This document shows positions 1 to 12,295 of a stretch of 64,000 bases of DNA, in pieces. A program made the translations under genes and the position numbers. Numbering within the stretch: position 1 is the first letter of the stretch; every line of letters starts with the position of its first letter. The notes under the pieces are model-generated. The model made no database searches. It saw only the letters and a list, made by a program, of their open reading frames with translations, and was not told the origin of the DNA. The DNA comes from Casuarius casuarius (lineage: Eukaryota > Chordata > Aves > Casuariiformes > Casuariidae), in contig PTFA01000276.1 in NCBI GenBank assembly GCA_003342895.1, positions 948,549-1,012,548 of the forward strand, written 5' to 3'.

Positions 1-3000
1 ATTTTGCTAGAAATTATTTTTATAGTAAGATTTTGTTTTGGATATATGGTGTGGGGGGAAATGGGGCTACGGGAATATGAGGGAGGAATGACTGAGAAGA
101 GATGTGGGTATGAGTAACAGGCAGGACAGTGGTGATTTCCACTAGCTGATGAATCACCACTAGCTAGTGGTAATTTCCAAAGCTGTGGGAACAGCTGCTG
201 ATGGTGACCGAGACCAGAGTTCTGGTTTTATACGTGTCGAATTCAAGTAGGCAATCCACAGAGGCGCTCATCATCTGGAACTCTCCTGTCAAACGGATGA
301 GCGTCAGGGAAGCCTTAGTATTAGAAAGGCAGGGGAAAGGGGGAAAGCAATTCTGGGTGGCAAAGAATGTACAGAAAAGGAAGAGAAACAGGCAGAAGAG
401 GGGAGAGGAATGGGTTAACCAACAGGGCAGGAAATACCAATGGAGTGAAGGAGGAAGCAAAAGAATGGTTCTTCTGGGGCTCTCACCTTGGAGAGAGTCT
501 CACTGAGGACTTTATCATTGGGAGGATCTCCTTTATAGTATACTACATCGCTGAGAAACTTTGGACTGATAGCTTCTATGTTAGCAAACAAACCAAGTCT
601 TTCTTTTCTCTTTTTATGTTTTCTTTCTTACTTTCTTTTTTATTTCCACATTTCTCTTAAGAGAGAAAATTTTGACTGAGAGTAAAAGCTTCTCTTTAAA
701 TTTCACTACTTTTGAAGCTTACCAGCTGTAGTTTTCTTTAAATATGTATTTAAAACAAACAAAAAAACATTTCAGTGGAGATAAAGATGTGTTTTATTTG
801 GAGAGTGATTGCCCAGACATTTTTACATCTAGTGAGAAGGCCTACCTCTTAAACTAGAGTGTTAAATAAATTGGTCAAGCTCTGTCTTAATGTTTGCTAT
901 ATTTGGTTTAGATAGTGGCCTGCCAGGTCTAATTAAAGCCATTCAGACTGTTTCTTTCTTTTTAACTGGTGTAATGATAGCACTAGTGTTATCTAACTGT
1001 TAGTGCACGTTCTCGTCTCTCTAAAAGCATAGATCATGCTGTAAGCGTTTATTCTCAGCCCACCTTCTCACTGGTGTAAAACACCAGACTACTATTAACC
1101 TTAAATGCTTTCTTTTCTATATCTGAATAGTTTAATAGGAACACTGGACCATGTGCGTAGTCGCCAAGTAAATGCATTAAAACTGTGTTGAATTATTTTA
1201 TCACTGATGCCATCAGTCTGTCTCAGTTCTGATCCCTTAATGGTATTAAAATGAAAGCTGGTATCTAGAGTGGAATTAGTCCATTAATCTTGCTACTGAT
1301 CTTTACTGAAATTTTTCCCCACTAGAAATAAATCTAGTGCTTTTTTAGCTAATACACCTGACTGATCTGTTAAAAATTAGCCTGTTGGAAAAAGTAAAGT
1401 TTTGTTCCAAAATGTCTTAGTGCTAGACAGAAAATTGCACAGAAGTGCCATCTAATGCAGTTTAATAGGTGGCTGATTTACCTCTGTAAAAGGCTAGAAT
1501 TCACTAATTGGCAGAATTTATTGCTAAGAAAGCTTTAAATACAGACTTGAATTTTAGGCAGACTCACTGTGTCCAGAAAATTGGGAGGAATTGATAGAGA
1601 TTAGAACACAACAGGTATCAGGTGTTTTTAGAGCTCCCACCCTGCTTCCTCTTTCACTCAGAAGTGAGAATAGAGCTGTATGTAAATGTTTGGCTATTGG
1701 ATCTAATATTACATTTCATATATTGCTAGAAGATACTGTGAACTGGAATGGGCAACTCCAGTAAAAAGGTTTTGGAAAGATGCATTAATACAATCTTCAA
1801 AATGCAGTTCAGGGCACGAAGTTTGAGAGTGCTTTGGTTGGTTTGTGAAGGTCTCGCATTCCTCCAGACAGTAAATTTCTCTGAGAAGACTCTTCAGACA
1901 GTGACAGAGATTGGGAATGAGAAACTTAAGGGTGTTTTGCATTCTGTATATAACTAGCAGTTTCTGCATGTTATACTATGCTATATTAGTTTAGATCAAG
2001 TTCTCTAATTAAACCATTAAGAACTGAGGCAAAAACAACCCTTGCTCTAACCTTGTTATCAGAGCAAAAACAGCAAACTTATATCCTGTTCTTTTCCAGA
2101 CACTGTCATCTTCTACCCAGGGTCTAAAAGAACAATCGTATTCTTTCTTTTTTTTTTTCTTTTCCCAGATTCTAAAAGTATCAGTTTTAAAATCCTTTGG
2201 TTGCTTCAAGTTCTATCTGCAGAGGATTTTTTTATCAGACAGAAAAAAAGAAGGACCCTTTTCCAATCAACTGAATTCAGCATATTAATTTCCTTAAACT
2301 TTCTTATAAAGTTGGGGATTATTTACCTTGCAGTTATGCAATTTCAAATGACAAAAGTCTTTATTACCTTCGTGAACTGTTTGCCTTGTAGTTCAGATGG
2401 CTTGTAGTCTTAGATTGCTTTTGCCTGTCAGACGAGGATTGTCATCCTGTTGCACAGTAAAAATCCAAGGGGATTGTAAAGCTTTGTTTCATCCATAAAG
2501 CAAATCACTTCTGGAATAATCTTTGTGGAAATGTAAATAAGCTTTGCAATAGGGTTTGGTAGCTTTAAATTATATGGTAAAAAGTGACAATCCACACACT
2601 TCTTCATTGCTTCTCAGACAGGTAGTGAGGAGATCTGACAACATGCCAAGGCTTAGTGTTTATAAATTGGTTCAAACAATGAGATTAAGCAGCAGCATTA
2701 GTCTTCTCAAGAGTAACGTGATAGTGTCACAGAAAAAAGAAATCATAGGTGGCACATGCCTGTATGAAATGCAATAGACTGGAAATACGTTTTGGAATGA
2801 TGTTGCATATGGTTAGTCATGATCAAGTAGCTGTTGCACTCAATGATGAATGTAATATGAGTTCCGACAAACAGGAACTTCAGCTTCCAGAAGGACACCT
2901 GTTCAATTGTTCACCACTTACTAAAAAGTTTTAATACTGGACACTTGCCTTGAGAGCACCTCCCTGCTTCAGATCGGGGCATTCTTAAAATTCTTTGTGT

Positions 3001-6000
3001 GATTCTGTTTTGTTCCTGTCCTACTATCCAATTCCTGTTTTGAATATAGAAGTGTATTATTTCTCTTGGGTTCTTCCTTTATTATTGTTTATAGAGAACA
3101 CTGACATTTAAGAATTGATCTTCATAATGTATGTATGGGATGAGTTAATGATATACTGTTATGACAGGGAATTGATACACAGATTAATTGACAGTTGTAA
3201 AAAGTATCTGACAGTTCTTTTTTGTTCTTTAAACTCACCCAAGCAAGCAAAACCATCCTAATATTTTCGTACCACTTTTTATGTTCAGAGAACAGCTGAG
3301 ATTGATTGCATTTGTAGACATGAGTATTCAGCAGTTTTGCAAGCAAGTTGAGATTGCTAATAATATCTGTAATCAAAACTGGTCAGTGATGTCTCCTAAT
3401 AGAATTTTATAAAGTGGAGCGGAACAAAATAAATGCAGAAGGAAGTAAAAGGCTCATAATAGCAATTTCTAATTAGAAAGTTATGCCCATTCACAGGTGT
3501 TGAAAAATGACATCTAAATATAGATTTCAGGGTTGCTTAACTAGCACTGCTCACCTCTGCCCTGGAAGGAAAGGGAACTCGGGAATTTACGTGTCTTAAC
3601 AATGACTTGGCTGGTAGTGTGAGATCTATAATTAAGTACACAATTATAGCAACTGTTTGCTGTTACTTTCTATTTTTTTTAACAATTTAGATTTGAAAAG
3701 TTCTGTCTATTATGCCATAAAATAGTGTTTCTGAAATATGGGAAATACCACAAATAAAGTAAAAGATTTATTGTGTTCTTAATATCTTTTTTCTAATCTA
3801 ATTTCACATAATAACTAGGTGGTTATTGGTTCTGACAACTTATTCCAGTGTATTTTATGCATAATTTGATAAACTTAAAATAAAGCCTTTAGATGGTTCG
3901 GATAATAGCACTTCAAACTATGTTGCATAATCTCATGGAGCAGCCAGTAGTAATACTTCTGTGAAAGGCCACAGATACAAGGTAAACGTATGCATTTAGA
4001 GTGCTGCTAGCATTCAACAAAGTATGTAAAAGTTGCTGTCTGAATTCTGTGTGTGGCTAAGGTTCTGCTGCCAAGTCTATCCATAGCCTTCTGTGTCTTA
4101 ATAGATTTAAACAGTCTAGGATCCAAAATTGTGCATAAGCTGTTGTAGAAATGACAAAGTGTCTACCTGATACAATAGGGGGATTCAGAGTACCTCTGCC
4201 TGAGCAGGTTTTAAATGGAGGGAAATATACTACCTTTATAGTTCTCATTAATGGTATATAAGCAATAGATTATTCATCTGGGGTGCTGGAGACCAGAACA
4301 TTCTAGATCCTTTGTCTTTTGGGACAGGAGTGCACACTGTGACAATCTTTTGGTCATTCAGATGAATGACTTGCCCTGGGATTTGTTTGATCAAATCTCA
4401 CAAGTTGATATTGGAAAGTTCAATATGCAATTAAATATTGTGCCCAAAACCTTTGCCAAATGTGCAAATTCACTGTGCTTTCTTTTCATCTTATGCTTAG
4501 TAGTCGTATTTACTTTATTACCTAGATTGCTTCTATCTCCCTCTTAGCAAGTAGTTAACGAATTACTTGTGTTAGTGAGTCAGCATCCATTTAATGCAAT
4601 GTTTAGCCAATTGTTCCTTGCTCACAGAGGTGTGGGTGTTGGGTGCCACCAGCATTTTATAGCTGCCCATGGTCCCTATAAGACATGGTGCCATATTTCT
4701 TCAGTACTGAGCAGATAAAATAAGAAGTGTCCCTCCCTGAAGTACTTCAGTGTTTAATAAAAGATAAGAAACAACATGTAGGTGTAATGAAGTAGAGGAA
4801 GGAAAAAAGGGTATGTGTGATGAGGGGTAGTGGGGAAGAAGGGGTGTGAGGGTCATGATAATAGCATCATACAGGTTAACCACTTATTTTGCTTAGATTA
4901 AGTATATCCTTTTTAGTTACAGTGATATGAATTCTGGTGTAGTTTAGTGTCTGTGTAATAACTCTATTTAATGTTTATAATTATAAATCTTACTACTGAA
5001 GTTCATTAAATGGATATATTCAGTCTCCTGTATTATCCTATATAAGTATTCCTATTCTTAGTCATTCGTTCTGAAACTGTCCGCTTTCCTCCTTTTCCTT
5101 AGCCCAAGAGAGACTGATGACGTGAAGGAAGGCTGAGGTCTGAGCACGTTTCCTGTGGCTAACAGTAATAGGCATGGAGAAGCTCTGGTTCTTTGGAACT
5201 GTCACTGTCTGCCTAAGGTTCTCGTGATGGCAAGAAACTTTTACAAATGGAGGAAAGAAAAGGTGAAAAGGAGGGGTAGTGGCATAGGAGCAAAGAGCAA
5301 GGGCACCAGATGTAAATAGTTTTCTCATGGATTTGCAACCCCCCCCACCCCCTTGTTATCCTGAGCTCTCTTGCTGCATTCTGTTTGTGGCATTAGTCAG
5401 CCTCCTGATGTGAAGCAGGTATGTCCGGTCCTTTCTAGAGTTGTTGCCAGTTCTGCAGGTCCTGGGGAGAACTTTGAAATTGCTGAAACTTGGGTAAGAG
5501 TTGTCATAACTTACAAAGAATGTCAATGTTTTGCTTTATATTTTAATCCCTAGACTGAGTCAAGTTGGGTTCTGTGTGTTACCACTAGCAATAAAGCTTC
5601 CTTAGGCTGAACTGAGGCCTTGTTGTAGCTTGCAAAGCTACTCATTTCCAGTCAATGAGTTAGTACAAATCTCACTTAGAAAAGTAAATAATTCTGATGA
5701 TGCATGAGATGTAGACTGTAGCTGTTCTGAGTTCTGCTGGTTCAGCGGTCCCTAAGCATGGTTTGTGAGGTCGAGGTAAGTGACTCATGAAGCTTTGTCT
5801 CCTTGACTGAAGACCTCAGGTGGTTTTCTGTTGTGTATGGTTTCTTGTTTTTCAAGGTTTGAGTACTACTGTTTTGTGTACTTCAGAGACAAGAAACAAA
5901 TAGATCCAGTAGCCCTGTTTTTTCTTTTTTTGTCCCCCACCCCTGCCCCTTAAAAAGCCTACATTAAATGAATGCAGTGTTTAAAGATGTTTGGCATATT

Positions 6001-8830
6001 AATATTTCAAATGCTTGGTTTTAAAACCTTGCCAAAATATTTTTAACAGTAAGTTTGGAAGAGAAAATCAAAGGATCATGTCTCTGTGTTTTCTACATTT
6101 TCATTCTCAGCTTGGTCTCTGGTTGTTTGAGTTGATGCAGTGGCATCACAGTGACAACTCCAGCTGATATCAGTAAAGCCTAAGCAGGATTGTTATATCT
6201 GAGGAGGATTAAATTGGTACTATATACTGTGCTGTTACTGTTTCGCAAAGCAACCCTGGTTTGCAGAAATTAATAGTTCACAAGTCTGAACACTTGCTGT
6301 GCTTTGGTGAATATATTTGTTACCTCCTGTAAATTAGTAATAACTTTCAATTAAATAGTGATTAGTCTGATTTCTGTCCACTGATATGAAATGTCTTGGT
6401 TCTGTAAAAAGATTCTCCTGATACTCCCCCCACACACTTTTTTTTTTTTAAGTATAGGAAATGATACCAGAATTAATGTGGGATGGAGCATTGTGTATCA
6501 TTAATTCATGAATGATTGAATCAATGTATGATTATTCATCTGCTTTAGTAAGACTTGAACAGAGTATCTTGGATACTAGTTATGTGAACTTAGTAATTTT
6601 GCTAGAATGGAGGCAAGGAAGCATATCTCTTCATGGTTTATGAAAAACACTAAATTTCAGCTTTCTCTACTCAAAATTTTTCCAAATAGCAAACAGACCT
6701 CCTTCCTATCATAAATACCATCATTGAACCAACATGGATTACACTCAGCTGTACTGGTCAATTCTGAGCTAACTGCACTATTATAAAGGAGGTTTTTTGC
6801 ACCCCTGGTACTTTTTCTAAACCTAAGTATGTTTATTTTGTTGCAAAACCACACTTTGCTCTCATAGCATTTACACAGTGTGAGTTTTTGCTGCTATATA
6901 TCCACAGAGGTGAGAAAAATAATTTGAAAACAATTTGTTAAGAAAATTGAGTTCAAATTTGCTATCTTTGTTTATGCCTCGGAAATCAGTTTGGAGACCT
7001 TTCTTTGTTTACCGGCTTCTCTAAGAAAAAGCAATTGAAGACAAAATTCAATAGACCTGTTTTTCTTGCATACATGAAGGTATGAATGTGTGTTATTTTC
7101 TTAACCATCTTGTCCAAAAGTGCTGTTACAGTATTGTAAGTATTGAATAAAATTTCATTATGCTGGGCACTATGCATTTCATTCAGTTTTAAGATAATTA
7201 ATAATGCCTCTCACAGAATTCTAGATGCCCTGGCAAAATAGTAAAGCTCTAAAATAATAATTCATATAGCAGTTCAGCCAGGCAGCATCCTACAGAAGTT
7301 TCTTTCCATTCCACTATTGTTGAGAAGCATACCACATCCCTTGGCAGAACACTTCTCAGATGGATGTCCCCTGTAGCATACCAACAGTGTTGCTAAATAC
7401 AGGTTATTTTGGGCCATGCTGGAAGCAAATGTGAATCTTGGTGTACTCATGGAGAATGCTCCATTAGCTGTCCGCTTCATGCAGTGAAGGATCCTGTCTG
7501 TCAACAGCTGTGACAGCATAGTACAAGGAAGGACCAAATCTTCAAGTAGGTCAGTCTCATGCTGCTTAAGGCAACATATCACAATAGACTCCAACCAAGA
7601 CCAGGAGAAGGACCGTGCAGCTCCTGGAGCTTGTGTCAGATGTTCTCAATCAGACAATCTGCTCAGCAGAGATTGTTTCCCTGCTCTACAGGCTCTAAAT
7701 GTCTGGCCTTGATTCAAACACCAAAGTAACAAGAAACAGTAAGGGACAGTGACATCTGCCTCCAGAAAGAACATGATGTACTCTTTCTTGATAATGGTCT
7801 CTGAAACCTCCCTATATCCCTGCTCCTCCTTCCTTCTTCTCCCTCTTCCCTCCACCCAGATGTAGGAATCTGACATTAACTAAGCTGACTTTGGTCTACA
7901 GACCCTTCTATCTTAAGTGTGATAAGTCTGTTCGATTTCAAAAAGCATACTATGTAGAGATAAATATTTTTGCCAGCTATATTTATCTTGTATTTCCTCA
8001 CTAAAGATCATGTTTTGTTTTGTTTTCTCCAACACTACCTCACTGTACGGTAAAAATTTCTTGCCTATGTAGCACATCATGTGATTGAACAAAAATCTTG
8101 CCAGTAACCGTTAACAACAACTTTATGATTGTAGTACATGAAATGATTATGTGCATCTCTATATATACTCTCCTGACATTTACTGGAAGTATTCTGCCAG
8201 TTTTAATCTAACCTGANGTAGTGCATAAATCACCCAAGTTTATAAATTTATCCCTCTGTAGTACTTCAGATGATAATTCACTCAAGTCCTAGAAATAGGT
8301 TTTTAGGTAGAGATTATCATGATTAGTATATGGAAATTTACTGTAGTGTAGCAAGGAATTTTCCAGCAATTTTTTTTAACTATTACTTGGTTATAGGTAT
8401 TCTTGTACAGTGAATCAAGTTTCATTGAGGACAGTGATACCAGTAGAGCATTCAGTTGCACTTTCTTGGTCGTCTTTGGAACCTCTCATCTTCCTGGTCT
8501 CTACTCCAAAAGTTCGTGTGTGTTCCTCTGTAGTGATTTGCAGTATTAGCAAGAACTGCTGCACTTGGTCAGATCTCTGAAGTCTTGTTAGGTAGACATA
8601 CTGTCTTTGTCATTGAATATGAGTGGATATATAAGGCCAAGCATAGATGATCCTGGTCCTGGAATATTCACCTGGAATTATTTAATGAAACAACAGATTG
8701 TTTTGACCACTTAAAATGTGGAGTGATTGTCAGGGGCTGCAGGGTCACTGAAATGACTCCCAAACTAGCAATTTTGAGGTATTTCTTTCCAGCTCTTCCT
8801 TATATGGACAACATAAATGAGGTGGTGTGT

Positions 8831-8859
8831 CCCCCCCCCCCCCCCCCCCCCNCCCCCCC
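8831..8859. repeat. Poly-C homopolymer with one unresolved base
   Basis: A run of 29 positions, all C except N at 8852. The true length is likely uncertain because such runs are error-prone in sequencing and assembly. It is followed by T and A runs. Confidence 0.9.
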
Positions 8860-9164
8860 ATTTTTTAATTAGAAACAGAGAAAGGAAAAGTGCCTGGTCA
8901 TTATTCATTGCCATTTAGCTTACTGAAATATTATCCTATTTCCTGATCTGTTGTGTGCAAGTTTGCCACTAGTGTTCTGAGTGCATCAATATCCCTTCAA
9001 AGTGCTCCAGTGAGCAGTTCAAGGAATGACAAAGATTTGAGGTGAAATACATCTATGTGAAAATTGTAGTAAGAAAGATGTAGAGTGAACTGCAGGCCTC
9101 ACTAGTCTAAAAACCAGTGGCAAGTTGGAAATGAGATACTTAAAGATGTGAACAGCTTACAGGA

Positions 9165-9345
9165 TACAGTGAAATGGTAAGAACAGCTGCACTGGTGCAG
9201 ACCAGCAGTCCATCTGGCAGGTATCTTGCTTCTAACAGCATTTGGGTTGTACCCAAAGAAGAGTAAGAACAGGGTGAGGACACATGATAATTCCCCCATG
9301 TGCTCTCCCAGTACTTTAACCTGATTGCTAACGTTCTTATGCCGT
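9165..9345 (-). mobile_element. Old CR1-like retroelement relic (terminal part), probable
   Basis: The + strand text TAAGAACAGCTGCACTGG, then a cagaccagcagtccatct-type segment and a later CTCCCAG block, recalls a widespread sauropsid repeat. That repeat typically reads as 'taagaacagc...ctgg.cagacca..ggtccatct' and belongs to the terminal part of CR1-like LINEs. A second internal match is the 'aagagtaagaacaggg' segment at about 9258-9278. Orientation is inferred from the usual layout of that element relative to its reverse transcriptase, and matches the fragment at 42780-43721. Borders are approximate. Confidence 0.5.
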
Positions 9346-12272
9346 GCCTTTTTACTTGGAGGAAGCTAACAGATTTTGAGATTCCACCCAATCAGATGTA
9401 GTTCATGTCATGTACTAGAGTAGAGTTAAATAAGATTTAATTAGTGTTTTTTTTTCTTGAAGGTACTTTATCTCTAATCATCTAAAGTATCTGTTACCAT
9501 ATCTGCAAAATAAATTGGAAAGTGACCTTTCTTCTGAGCTAGTTGAGATCCTGTTGCAGGATACAAAAAAGATCATTTGTTGGGGAAACTAGCACTTAAT
9601 GTATTTTACTTGCAGTGCATTTATTTGACATTGTCCTGTACAGATATATGCACTGACATGTAGGTGCCTCATCTAGTAATTTTTCCTATATTTTCCAGAT
9701 TAAACCTCACACTTAAATGCAAATAAAAGTACCCTACTCCTTAGTTGTGAACTAGCTTCCTTCATTTGGAAACTTAAATTTAAGCAATGGCAGATTCCTT
9801 ATGTATACAGTCATAGGGTGTATGTGTATCTAAGGTAATTGCTTAAGAACCAGCTGGTGACCTGAGTGCCATAAAAAAATGTTCATACAGAGCCACTACT
9901 TCTAGTTGCATGACACAAGAAAACTGATTGCATTTGCTGTAGATGCTAAGAATTGACTGATCCTAGAAATACTAGTAGCCTTTTATTGCTAAAACTTAGG
10001 TTAGTGCTAAATTATCCTCATTACACAAACTTGATAAGATGCAGTTCCTTGTACTCCATTGTAGCTTTACTTGAACATTTTTATGCAGAAGCTGTCCATT
10101 GTGCAAGATTATGTATTCCAGTTTTCAGTTACAGTAGCTTAGAAATTCATCCAAGACTGAGGTTGTGACCTCCCACCCCAGGCTAAAGCTGAAGCAAAAT
10201 CCTGGGGAAGCCAGTGTTCCAGTTGTCCCAGATGTGTTCTGTTTTGTCCTTGACTGCTGTTTTTGATGCATCTTTTAATTACTCAGTTTTAAAACATGAG
10301 CTTCTATGATGTAAAAACTCTTCTTATAAAACAAAATTCTCGGGGTTATTTTTGATGAAATTTGAAGGATAGAGGGTAATAGATCTCTGTAGATACCAAG
10401 TTGATTGAAATTCTACTCTTGACCTGCACATCACTAGTTCTAGGCAAGCTGGAACTCCTCTGTGTTGTCATTTTGTGCTCTGTGAAATACAGACTTGACT
10501 TGAAGATAGCGTCCCAATTGCTGTATTATCTTCTCTGGACAGTTGGAGCCAAATGAGTTTCTTCTGCTTGTTTTTGAAGTCTGTGAACACTTCATAATTT
10601 GGTAATGGCTCCTACCACTGAAACTTATTCTCCTGGGCATTTCAACAGAGCAGGCTTAATAGGTGTCAGGAAATGATGCAAAAATAATCTCTTTTGTTTA
10701 TTGCTTTTGTAATTATTACAGGGCTACCTATTTCTTTGATCCTTTTTCTAGTGTGAAAGCTCTGCCTGCAAAGTCTTGACTGTACGCCTTTCTCTTTCCG
10801 GAGGCAGAATCCTCTGACTGTCCCCCTGCTACATCAGGCCCAGCGCTATGGCACTCTCTGGATTAATTCTGTTTATCCTAGCAGAGCTATTGCAAACTTG
10901 CAGTTCTTCCATTTGTGATCTTATGTACAAAGCCTCTAAATAGCTTTTGTAAGGATTAGATAGTATTTCAGTAGTAGCAAAGCATAATGTGAAAGTAAAG
11001 AAGCATGCAGCCATGGCAATTTGACATAGACTCTTCCTAAGATCCCAGGTTTCAGATTCAGATTTGATCCTTGCTATTTATATATTTATATATTTATTTT
11101 CTAATTGTCTTGACTGTTCCTGTTCTGTATTTCTGGACTGGCTAAACTGATTGGGGTTTCCTGCTGAAAAGCTTCTAAGGCTTGAGGCTTTACCTTTATT
11201 ACTTTTTTTCCCTTGCTGCTTGCATATTCTGGTTGTCCTTCTATCAAAAATAACTGAATATGTTTATCCAGTAGAGTGCATTGGAATCTATTTGGTATGA
11301 ACGTATAAATTGGCACCGCTAACTGCTGAAATGAAGAATAAACATGCAACATGTGAAAGTCAGTTCCAGTGCAATCCTGATGTGTTAATTTTGCCTTCCG
11401 AAGGAGTTTATCCTTCTGTGATGGTATGGTCCATTGCTCCTTTCCCCAAACCAAGTAACTTTCACTGCTTCTGGAACAATTTTGAATCCTGTCTCAGAAT
11501 TACTTTTATTCTTATTTTAAGGACACATTTATGATTCTTTTTATGATAGGCTGATTCTACTTTTGAAGTCTCTTTATTGGAAGTGAATATTATTCTATTC
11601 GTGGGTAAATCTTTTCTTTGAATGAAGTTACTACCTGCACTCCCACCAACTGTATTTTTGTCTAGGTACTACAAATTTGATAAATTATACCCCATCTGAC
11701 TTGACTCCTTAACTGTTGTACGTGACTTCCTGCTCAGTTAGATGATCTATCTGACCATAAGATATGTGCTACTTTTTTGTTGTAGATTGAATTTATCCTT
11801 TCTTACATGCCCAGCCAATAATTCTGAATGTGTCCAGTTGAGATCTGTTGAATGTGTTTTGTTTGTTTAATTGTTTTAATTTAGTAAAGATAGCATTATT
11901 TGATGTGCCTTGTTAAACGTGTTGTGACTTTCTAAATAATTAAGTTAATGATAAGTTCATGGGTGAAGTGTGCTCTTGTAATGTTTTGTTAATTTCTGAT
12001 GTATTTTTTCCTTAAATGTCTTAAGAATTATATGCAGAATTGTTTGATATAAATGAGATTTAATAAATACAGCAGTTAAATGTGGAGTAGAAATGAAATA
12101 ACTGGGTTGACAGAATGCTATGAAATCAAAACTGAAGTAGGGTAAAAAGTGATGTTGCTCTGTACTATATATTACACACACAGTAGTTTCCCCCCAGATA
12201 TATTTTTTATGGTTTTGAAAGTCTTTTGAGTTCTCTGAAATGTTCATACTACTATTCATAAATGTGCATCTT

Positions 12273-12295
12273 AAAAAAAAAAAAAAAAAAAAAAA
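12273..12295. repeat. Poly-A run, 23 bases
   Basis: An uninterrupted A tract inside intron 1. It could be the tail of a decayed retroposed sequence on the + strand, but no recognisable body precedes it. Confidence 0.85.

Noticed and set aside
11101..11454. 117-codon open frame on the minus strand, overlapped by a 74-codon frame on the plus strand
   Set aside because: No domain or family recognised, no splice or promoter context, and ordinary AT-rich intron composition. Treated as chance; a translated search could overturn this.
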